Origin: Liopterus haemorrhoidalis
Lineage: Eukaryota; Arthropoda; Insecta; Coleoptera; Dytiscidae
Direction of reading: 5' to 3'
DNA length: 64,000 nucleotides
Assembly (NCBI GenBank): GCA_963971575.1
Contig: OZ020611.1
Location: 245,668,654-245,732,653, forward strand
Position 1 is the stretch's first letter; the number at the start of each line of letters is the position of its first letter. The notes beneath the pieces are model-generated. The model did no database searches. It was not told where the DNA came from and worked only from the letters and a program-made list of their open reading frames with translations. Shown in pieces: positions 55,640 to 64,000 of the stretch. A program made the translations under genes and the position numbers.

Positions 55640-57568
55640 AGAAAAAAACTGTATTTTTACAAAATGAGACTTTTACTACTTCTCAACATAATCCCCACGA
55701 ATATTAATATACTTGTCCCAACGATGAACTAGTTTTTTTTATAGCTGATGCAAAGAAATCTTTGTCTTGTTGTTTGAGCCAGTTTCCCACAAATTCTTTG
55801 ACTTCCTCGTTGTCGCTGAACTTTTTTCCACGTAATGCCTCATTGAGTGGACCAAACAAATGAAAATCAAAGGGAGCCAAATCTGGACTGTATGGAGGAT
55901 GAGGATGAATCTCCCAACCCATTTTTTCAATGGTATTGGGGTCAGCTTGGCGGTATGAGGGCGAGCATTGTCATGAAGCAATATCACGTCTTTTTTTTAG
56001 ATCCACGACGTTTTTCTCTCATTGAAATAAATACCAACTTAATTAAAAATGTTAAGAATGCAATAATTGTGCCCTTAACAAAAGTTATAAATAGATGCAT
56101 AGAGTCAAATTGTTTTCCTGATGTTTTAAAAATAGCAAAAGTCCTCCCTCTTCATAAAAAAGATGACATAGAAGAATTAAATAATTATCGCCCCATATCA
56201 CTATTACCAATTCTGTCAAAGATATTTGAAAAATTTTTATATAAACAAATTGTTTCTTTCTTAGAAGGAAATAATTTGTTAAATTCGTCTCAATTCGGAT
56301 TTCGTTCAAACAGATCAACAACTGATGCCATACTAGATTTCTTAGAAGAGGTATGTGACACCCTCGAATCTAAAGAATTTTGCATGGCAACTTTCTTGGA
56401 CTTAAGTAAAGCCTTTGACTGTGTGCCGCATGATTTATTAATTAGCAAAATTAAAAAATATGGTTTCAATGAGAATAGTCAGCAACTAATACAATCTTAC
56501 TTAGCAAACAGAAATCAATATGTTGCTGTTAATAACAATCAATCAGATATCTTGCCGTTGGAATGTGGAGTAACTCAGGGTTCGATCCTCGGTCCGCTTC
56601 TATTTCTAATTTACATTAATGACTTTCCCTCATTTTTTAAAACTAAAACAGTTTTATATGCTGATGATTCTACGATCATTTCAAGATCCACATCATTTAG
56701 CGATTTAATTAGTAATAGTGATTCACATTTAAACGATGCTAGCAATTGGTTTGCGGCAAACATGTTGTCTCTAAACACAAACAAATGTGAAAGTATGGTT
56801 ATTTCTTTAAGAAAGTATACATTTGAGAGTCCAGGCTTTATTAAATTTTTAGGGGTATATGTTGACAGGGAATTAAATTGGAAACACCATGTTGATTATG
56901 TGAGTGGTAAGCTATGTAGAACAATTTTCTTACTGAGAAATCTTGTGGACATAGTAACTAAAGATGTGCTCTTAGTAGCTTATTACTCACTTTTTCAATC
57001 ACATATTTCTTATGCCCTCTTAGCATGGGGACACTCGTCCTCTGCTGATAGAATTTTTGCATTGCAAAGACGCGCTGTGAGAATCATTGACGGCATTTCT
57101 TACAGAGCAGACTGTCAAAAATCTTTTTATCTTTGCAAATTATGACTCTTCCATCACTCTACATTTTTGCCTGTTTAAAATTTTTTTACAAAAATAAAAA
57201 CGTCTTTAAATCTTTTAATGACATTCATAATCATAATACTAGGTACAAGAATGATATATATCCTAAATTCAGCCGCCTATCAAAATCCAGAAATAGCACT
57301 ACCTACTACGCTATTAAATTCTTTAATAAATTGCCAGAGTCAGTAAGACTTTTACCCCAAAATAAATTTGAAGCGTTTGTGAAGGATGTGCTAATTCAAA
57401 ATCCATTGTACTCTGTGTCCGAATATTTTGATTTAAATTTTTAGTATTATCATTAGTTTTTGTATCTGAGTAATAATTGTATCTATGTGTAACTCTTTTT
57501 TTGTAAATCTACACTATTTGCTTGACTGACTGTAAACAATTTAATTGTATTGTATTGTGGTCAATAAA

Positions 57569-57620
<52 letters not shown>

Positions 57621-58320
57621 GCTGGCTTTACTTTGTTCATTAGCATGTCTGAGTAGTAGGCACTGATTATTGTACGCTGATCTTCCAAATAATCACAAAA
57701 GAAGACACCTCGGGCATCCCAAAAGACGGTCAACATGAATTTTCCCGCTGATGCTTGCGTTCTGAATTTCTTTCGGGCAGGTAAGCTGGTGTGCTTCCAT
57801 TCCATACTTTATCTTTTGGATTCTGGTTCAAAATGGTGAACCCAAGTTTCAACACACGTTAAAATGTTGTTTAGAAAAGGGTCACCTTCCCTTTCATAGC
57901 GTTATTTCAAGTCTGTACACACTTTGAGTCTTGTTTCCTTGTGTTGTTGAGTTATCTATTTCGGGACCCACCTTGCCCTTGTTTTGCTGTACTTGAGCTT
58001 ATCAATGATAACGTGATGAACTTTGTAAAACTTACTGCAACTTTTTTTGCTATATCTTCAATAGTAATACGTCGGACTTCACGAATAATGTCGTCAATGC
58101 GGGTTTCAAGCGAAGGAGTTGACACTTCAACTGGCCGTCCAGGACGTTGCTCGTCAGTCACAGAGTTTCGACCATTTTTGAACTGTTCTACCCATTTATA
58201 AAAATTTCTGCGATTCATATAACTTTCACCATACTGTAAAATCATTCGAGAAAAGATTTTAGCTGGTTTTTCACCTTCAGAAAGCAAAAACCGAATCACT
58301 GAACACTGAACGTTGTTCAA
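55640..58320 (-). pseudogene. Mariner transposase, split and frameshifted
   Basis: N-terminus MNNVQCSVIRFLLSEGEKPA and NRRNFYKWVEQFKNGRNSVT with RPGRPVEVSTPS (HTH and linker), then IIREVRRITIEDIAKKVAVS. The middle MEWKHTSLPARKKFRTQASA and MLTVFWDARGVFFCDYL ends at NKVKPA near 57621. Beyond the retroelement come KRRGSKK, ILLHDNARPHTAKLT (second Asp) and, after a frameshift, MGWEIHPHPPYSPDLAPFDF (third Asp), then LKQQDKDFFASAIKK. Frameshifts near 55995, 55925 and 57955 disable it. Confidence 0.88.
56021..57621 (+). pseudogene. Non-LTR retrotransposon with nearly intact RT domain
   Basis: Inserted in a mariner; ends in an (ATT)n tail (57572-57621). The frame from about 56022 to 57145 is open: VLPLHKKDDIEELNNYRPIS (finger motif), FGFRSNRSTTDAILDFLEEV, FLDLSKAFDCVPHDLLISKI (motif A), GVTQGSILGPLLFLIYINDF (motif B), TVLYADDSTIIS (motif C) and LGVYVDRELNWKHHVDYVSG. 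After a one-base shift near 57140 the C-terminus runs to EYFDLNF and a stop at 57444. Endonuclease and ORF1 are missing by 5' truncation. Clade: Jockey/CR1 group. This is the best RT copy in the window. Confidence 0.9.
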
Positions 58321-58532
58321 CTAATGTGGAAACTTCAAGCGCACACGCCATTCTTAAATGCAATTTCGAGGTTACAAAACAATTTTTATCCGTCAGGTGT
58401 TCTCAGTTCATCCAAGTGATGCCAATCTAAAGTCATGAAAGTACCAAACTCCTTCTACAAACCGTGTTTTTTTTTTGTTCTACATCAATTTATCTCTTTA
58501 ATTATTGAATGTTCCTCGAAGATTATTTAATA

Positions 58533-59826
58533 CAAGGTGTCTCAAAAGAAATTTTATATTTAGTGGATCGATTAAAAAAAAAAGTAAGCCGTATATAGAA
58601 AAAATGTTTATTAATTATTAAAATACACTTTTTGGGGATTTATTTCTTAAAAATAATATCGTCTAAATGTAGACCCTCGCGTTCTCGGCACTCATTTAAT
58701 CGAACAGTCAAATTACTTATGACGTCTCGGCAGGTGGACTCAGGGAGCTGCCATTTCGTGACGGATATTTTCTTTCAAATGCGCCAGTGAAGTCGGTTTA
58801 TTGGCGTAAACTTTAGATTTAAGTTAACCCCATAGGGGTTAAATCTGGAGTGCGTGGAGGCCAATTTATGTCACCTCTCCGGGAGATCAATTTGCCTGAA
58901 AAAATTTCACGAACACGTGGCAGAGACATATTGGACGTGTGTGAAGTTGCTCCGTCCTGTTGGAACCATGTTCTTTGGTTATAGCCAGGAAAGTTTTGCA
59001 GTTCAGGTACCAAAAAGTTGTCTAACATCTCCACATAACGCTCTGAATTCACTGTAACTGCACGCCCCCTTTCGTCTTCAAAAAAGTAAGGGCCGATAAT
59101 TCCTCGCGCCGACATCGCAGCCCATACGGTCACTTTAGGCGAATGTAAGGGTTTCTGATGTTTGCGTTTCGGATTCGTTGCACTCCAGTGGCGGCAGTTC
59201 TGCTTATTTACGTGGCCATTAAGATGAAAATGAGCTTCATCCGAAAACAAAATGTTGGTAAACGTTGAAAATCGCTCAATCACCTGATTTACCAAATTAA
59301 GCCTCTGACTGGCATCTTGAGGCTTTAATTCTTGCACCAATTGAATTTTGTAGGGGTGCAGCTTTAGGTCTTTGTGCATAATGCGATGTAATGATGATCT
59401 ATGCACATTTAAAGCACTTGCGCGCTTCCGAATTGAAAGGTTCGGGTCGTCACGAACAGACTGATTAACATTCTCTACGTTTTCTACCGTTCTTGATGAC
59501 CTAGGTCGCCCGGATTTTGATTTATCCAGCGTTGTACCAGTCTCTTCAAACTTTTTAACCCAATATCGAATGAGAGGAATGCTTGGCGCATCATTTAAGT
59601 GGCGAAAACCTCGAATACTGCAGAATTTCTACGCGCTACAGTCGCCGAATCACCGTTTTTGTAAAACTCTCGCACGCATAACGCGCGGTCTGCTCCCGAG
59701 AAACGCTCCTCAGCGACTGAATTCCCAAGAGCTAGGCTACCGATTTACATAACCCCCGCGCCCCTCGGATACGTTGCGTTCACGCAGTAAACTAAATAAA
59801 TATAAAATTTCTTTTGAGACACCTTG
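58533..59826 (-). mobile_element. DD41D mariner-like element (DUF4817 type), copy 2 (1294 bp)
   Basis: Perfect TA-flanked ends (58531-58532, 59827-59828): CAAGGTGTCTCAAAAGAAAT and its inverted copy TTCTTTTGAGACACCTTG. Near-identical to 21166-22471. Confidence 0.93.
58640..59716 (-). pseudogene. Mariner-like (DUF4817) transposase, several lesions
   Basis: Same protein as 21272-22359. The central frame is intact where the other copy is broken (FFEDERGRAVTVNSERYVEM). Its own lesions are: start ATG changed (GAG), one base lost near 59627 in the N-terminal region, a 14-bp deletion near 58828 between two CCATAGG copies that removes DFFLWG with the third catalytic Asp, and a small deletion near 58745. 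The second Asp motif WFQQDGATSHTS is present. Confidence 0.9.
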
Positions 59827-59828
59827 TA

Positions 59829-60555
59829 TTAAATAAGAAGATTCACTGCTAGGATTGCTAGTTCACATTACTCTACAAAATATAATTCAGTAAAAAAGGA
59901 TTAGTAAAAAGTATCTTAAGTACTTAAATACTAGTATCGAAAAAAACGTACCGATAGCTTACTAGTATCGATGGTATCGTTTTATCCCTACGCGCGCCTC
60001 TAGAAGCGCGAGACTAGGATTTTTTATTAGGGTAAAAAAACAATATTTCGAACACGGTAATGAAAGAATGAACGCGGAAATATAACCTAACATGTCCATG
60101 GTATTATAACTGCAAAGACCAGCCAACAACTTAACTGTTGTCATCTAAATGTCGTGGCCGATCACGGCCTGGCGATTTATAGTCAGTCGCCGCGTCCATA
60201 GTCGCATGTCGGTCCAGAGTGCGGCCACTCCGCCGCATAAACACGATGACAGGTAACACGGTGTCGGGATAAGACGCGACCTGGGACCCATAACATCAAC
60301 ATATTTTATATTAATAGCTTCAAATTGGCCGTATGTTTAGTTTAATGATCATTAACTTCGCGTGCGAAGGTGCTTATGTCAGCTGATGATATGTGAACAG
60401 GTATTTAGTGTTTGTGTTCAACGAAAGAATTTATATTGTGCCAAACCTTGTTGCAAAATGAGACTCATAAATGACTTAGAAAATTTATATATACAAAAAG
60501 CCTTTAGGTACTAATAGCAGCAGATTAGTTGAAACATTTCGGTGTAGTGTGAATA
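59829..60555. other. Unassigned sequence with a degraded ATCGAT-rich repeat and GC island
   Basis: About 59930-59990 has ACTAGTATCGA motifs ending TATCGTTTTATCCCTA, resembling the end of an ATCGATG-type hAT MITE. About 60150-60290 is a GC-rich island. No gene recognised. Confidence 0.4.
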
Positions 60556-60563
60556 CTATAGAT

Positions 60564-62279
60564 CAGGGGTTCTTAAACTTATGTAGTCCGCGGACCCCCT
60601 CTTGAACAACATTTTTTTTCCGGACCCCATCCCTATCCTAGGCATTTTACGTCGTTCCTGAGACTTAATTTCTGGCTCAATAATCTCATAGGCACTACGT
60701 TGTAATAAATATTGGTAAAAATATATCGCTGGTTATTTTAATAAATGATCTTGCGCATTTATATAGATCAACATTTTTATTAACATTACGAATAAAAAAT
60801 TGATGTGAAGTGTGAATTTTCACACATTTCAGGGTTTTGCAGGTATTTAGTAAGTGAATGATGATTATTTGGGATGCCAAAACAAATTTTATATTAAAAT
60901 ACTTTTTTTGTTAATTTTAATTCGAACGCCTAATACCATTATTCTATTCCATAGGTTTCTAAATATGTGCAGTATTTTTTTTTTTATATAGCAAGGTTCA
61001 TTAAGAATTTTAAAAATTGCGCCTATGGCTTCCATTGGTTGTTATAAGTTCCGCCCATCTGATTTCGTGTACATTGAAACAGAATTAAATTATAATTTAA
61101 ACAATTTCCACTGGTTATTAAATTTACGCTTTTAAAAATTAAATGCAACATTTGCCAAAATATAACTAGAATTTTGAAAAAATAATTTAAACAATATAAA
61201 AATTAAAAAAAAAAAAAAACAAAAAATAATATTGTCTCTTTCTCACAGGGTTCGATCCGTATCGGATCGAGTTACTTGGATGAAAAAGCCAGCATTAAAA
61301 CCACAAGACCAGCATATACGTTCTAGTGCAGTGTGTTACAAAGCTATAACTTGTGTACATTATTAGCCAAAAATCACAAAAAATGCGTTTTTTTCCAAAA
61401 ACGTAATCTGATCAAAAATTCCTGTTGTACTATTCCGGTTCACACCAATATACATTACTTAGAATTATTTTAGATTTTTAGTTTAAACCATCTGGGCTAC
61501 AGGGTGTGGGACAAAATTTTTTTTGCACAATTTTGGCAAAAATCGCTTCAAAATAATTTATTTTGCAAAAATAAAAATTTGATCGTTAATCCACGTACCA
61601 AGGGCTTTCATTTGATACCCTACTCAGAATTATAAAAAAATTTTTTTTTTTTTTTCGATGAGCACGTATTTGTTTATATTTTTAGGGGGATATGTTTTTT
61701 AGATGTTTTAGTATTTTTCCTATGTGCGGGTCAAAGAGTTGTATAAGCATGCCAAATTTCAACTCTCTAGGTTTAGCCGTTTGGCTACAATTTTTACCGA
61801 ACAGACAGACAGACAGACAGACGACAAAATGACGGTATAAGGGTTTTTTGGTCATACCTACAAAACCCTAAAAATGAATAAAAATAGTAGTAAAAAGAAT
61901 TAAAAAAAGTTAAAAATTTTAATACGTTAAACTCGTGCAAACATTTCATGGTCAAATATTAGTCAAAATAGACCTTATTATAATATGTTTTCAGTAAATA
62001 ATTTGCAGTTAGTTAATAATAATTAAATGTTTACTAATTATTGTTCCTTCACGAAGTTCTTCAGGACACAATTTAATTATTGTTTAGTTATGTCAATAAC
62101 TAGTTAGATAACAACAAATACAAAAAGTCTTGACCATGTAGGACTTTTATTAAATAAGTTATTTGAATAAAAGCGAAAAGTTGGGGGATGTAAAGTTAAT
62201 GTCAACATTGTTTCGCGGACCCCTTGTAATGGCTACGTGGACCCCAAGGGGTCCGTGGACCACAGTTTAAGAACCTCTG
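60564..62279. mobile_element. hAT-type MITE with nested Helentron-like copy
   Basis: The ends CAGGGGTTCTTAAACTTATG and CACAGTTTAAGAACCTCTG have a perfect 8-bp target duplication CTATAGAT (60556-60563 and 62280-62287). Inner CCGCGGACCCC / GGGGTCCGTGGACC motifs match. About 640 bp without the insertion; non-coding. Confidence 0.92.
60795..61869 (-). mobile_element. Helentron/HINE-like repeat, copy H
   Basis: Minus-strand full-length copy; short (TCTG)n (about 6 units, 61799-61822). tRNA-like block: A-box-like TGGTCTTGTGG (61311-61301) and B-box-like GGATCGAACCC (61258-61248). The same cassette as copy E. Subfamily 1 right half. Confidence 0.92.
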
Positions 62280-62287
62280 CTATAGAT

Positions 62288-62626
62288 CATTGGAATTCTG
62301 ATGCTGATCAATAGATTGAGGATCAATAAACAATTGAGGACAGCGCAAACCAAGTTTATCAAGGTTTTTTTCAAAATTGAAATATCATGTGATTATCAAT
62401 ATTTATCTTGAAAGCTATTGGGAAAATAGAAGAAAGAAGTACAAAACTAACTTTGTTCCTTTATAATGTCGTATCGGACTACGTAAGACAAAGCAAAAGC
62501 AGCTTTATCCATTAGTGAGTCTGGTGCAAAATCATCTTTATCTTTATTTATTTTAATAATTTTATTTTTAGCCGATTTAAATAAATTAAGTTATTAAAAA
62601 GTTAATGTTCCTTGATTATTAAAAAA
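62288..62626. other. Unassigned AT-rich sequence
   Basis: No gene, TIR or tandem repeat recognised. Confidence 0.3.
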
Positions 62627-63477
62627 TCAGCTGTGGCCACCACAGGACCGACCACCATTATAAAGTACTTGTATAAAATACATTCTAGCAGCAGAGTAGA
62701 AATAACTTGGCCTAATATTTTCCAACAGAGATATTATTTATCATGGCCATGGAAACGTTACATATAAGTATGAAAAAATAGATAATTAGAAAAAAAAAAA
62801 AATCAAATTTTTTTCGTTTTATCAAAAAACTTCTGAAATAAAAGTTATTATTTATTGCATTTATAGCAACTTTTGTTAAATAAATTTTTTGGAAATATTT
62901 TTCTGTTGCTAAATATTCGCAAAAATCTTAAAATCGAAACGAGTAAACCCGTCCGTCTGTCTGTCTGTCCGTCCGTCCGTCCGTCCGTCCGTCCGTCCGT
63001 CCGTCCGTCCGTCTGTCTGTCTGTCTGTCCGTCTGTCTGTCTGTGTACACGTGCAGAGCAAATCCGGCTAAAAGGATGTTTATGAAACTTCACATTTAAG
63101 CCATCAATGGTACGAGTTGATCAACTTTTGGTAAAAATCGGTTGGCTTGAAATGGGAGTTTACTCGTGTCGATATTAAGATTTTTGCGAATATTTAGCAA
63201 CATAAAAATATTTCGAAAAAATTTATTTAACAAAAGTTGCTATAAATGCAATAAATAATAACATTTAATTGAGACGTTTTTTGATAAAACGAAACATTTC
63301 GAAAAATTTTTGTAAGAATTTTCTCAATTTTTCATACTTATATGTAACGTTTCCATGGTCATGATAAATAATATCTCTGTTGGAAAATATTAGGCCAAGT
63401 TATTTCTACCCTGCTGCTAGAATGTATTTTATACAAGTACTTTATGATGGCAGTCGGTCCTGTGGTGGCCAGATTTT
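62627..63477. mobile_element. Fold-back family copy III, both arms present
   Basis: CAGCTGTGGCCACCACAGGA at the left and CGGTCCTGTGGTGGCCAG at the right begin inverted arms of roughly 320 bp (GTAGAAATAACTTGGCCTAA; CATGGAAACGTTACATATAA; TTATTGCATTTATAGCAAC). The centre is a mixed (TCTG/TCCG)n tract (62949-63045) plus GTACACGTGCAGAGCAAATC. This copy defines the family's overall plan. Confidence 0.85.
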
Positions 63478-63519
63478 TTTAACTATCTTTATACACTAAT
63501 ACTTACTTCTTATCTATAT

Positions 63520-63661
63520 CAGCAATTCCCAAACTGTGCGCCCTGGAAATATTCCAATATTCCTCCAATTGCGGTAATTAGACCAATTTTTGACTTGGGG
63601 TGCCGCAGAAAAATACTGATACATTAAGGGCGCCGGGAAACGAAAAGTTTGGGAACCCCTG
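63520..63661. mobile_element. Small hAT-type MITE (142 bp)
   Basis: CAGCAATTCCCAAACTGTGC and AGTTTGGGAACCCCTG are imperfect inverted repeats, with GCGCC/GGCGC following inward. The flanking 8 bases do not match, so the target duplication has decayed or the ends are misjudged. Confidence 0.6.
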
Positions 63662-64000
63662 TGCTAGCATGTTGAAAATAACCAAATGTTCTTCCCTTTC
63701 TGAACAAGTCTTGTACCTATATATTTCATAGTTGTATTTATGTTTGAGTGTGTAGTGTTGCATGCAATAAGCAATAATATTTGTTATATTGATAAATGTT
63801 GGTGTATTGTGAATATTTTATTAGGACATTAAGATTAGGATGTAGTAATGCGTGCGGACATGTGTAAGTGCCCCGCGGTCCCGGTGGCCCTTTGTCCGGC
63901 AGCGAGCCGCCACATTATTCACTGCGGTGTCAGATATTTATTGGCGGGCCACACGCGACCACCTCTCATAACTACAGACATCTTAATACACATCCACTAC
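63662..64000. other. Unassigned sequence with GC-rich island
   Basis: About 63850-63970 is GC-rich. No gene recognised before the window ends. Confidence 0.3.

Larger units (their letters stand above)
55606..58518 (-). mobile_element. Mariner element split by a non-LTR retrotransposon
   Basis: The left end CGAGGGACCTTCAGTAATTA (after TA 55604-55605) and the right end TTAATTATTGAATGTTCCTCG are diverged inverted repeats. The internal GTAGAAAAAA / TTTTTTGTTCTAC blocks also match. Without the inserted retroelement (56021-57621) the mariner is about 1.31 kb. Confidence 0.85.

Overview
This window comes from a eukaryotic nuclear genome, most probably an insect with a large, transposon-rich, AT-rich genome. 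The evidence is several lineages of mariner/Tc1 elements with TA target sites, hAT elements with 8-bp target duplications, 5'-truncated non-LTR retrotransposons with (ATT)n tails, a PIF/Harbinger remnant, a pogo remnant, and Helentron-like repeats carrying (TCTG)n microsatellites. I recognise no convincing host gene, and no bacterial or CRISPR-type feature. Almost every long reading frame is either a transposable-element gene (mostly broken) or an artefact of (GT)n/(TCTG)n repeats.

Layout. 1-6.6 kb: MITEs, a tRNA-derived SINE split by a hAT MITE, a nearly intact Mos1-like mariner (4658-5945, one in-frame stop) and a CR1-like fragment. 6.6-11.5 kb: a Helentron-like repeat, then a decayed PIF/Harbinger element holding three further insertions. 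12.7-18 kb: a hAT element carrying a fold-back repeat with a 708-bp (GT)n tract, a second hAT remnant, and a two-copy 0.8-kb TIR element. 18.5-25 kb: a deletion-derivative transposon, a non-LTR fragment, and a three-deep nest (mariner containing hAT containing a second mariner). 25-32 kb: two Helentron-like repeats, a protein fragment of an insect repetitive family, a pogo remnant, a fold-back element with five 152-bp tandem units, and a shredded DD41D transposon. 32-42 kb: non-LTR fragments, a TIR element encoding an uncharacterised repetitive protein, a Tc1 derivative, and a duplicated 0.35-kb segment around another Helentron-like copy. 42-52 kb: a DD41D transposon, a mariner split by a Foldback-like element, and a hAT element; the DD41D element and the hAT each hold a Helentron-like repeat. 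54-64 kb: a Tc1 remnant split by a hAT MITE, a mariner split by a non-LTR element with an almost complete RT domain, a second full-length DD41D mariner, a hAT MITE holding the eighth Helentron-like copy, and a third fold-back copy.

The most notable signal is the Helentron/HINE-like family: seven full copies and one truncated copy of about 1.0-1.2 kb. Each full copy has an asymmetric inverted repeat, a 5' local hairpin, a 3' stem-loop, insertion into T-runs and a (TCTG)n tract of very variable length. Each also carries, at one internal position, a tRNA-like block with Pol III A-box/B-box-like motifs. The block differs between subfamilies while the flanks stay alignable, so these look like elements that exchange or recapture tRNA-like cassettes. 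No autonomous helicase-encoding partner lies in the window.

The genes here do not form a pathway; the region is a record of successive insertions. Nesting gives the relative order: Helentron-like copies and small MITEs are usually the youngest layer, inside DD41D and hAT elements, which in turn sit inside older mariners.
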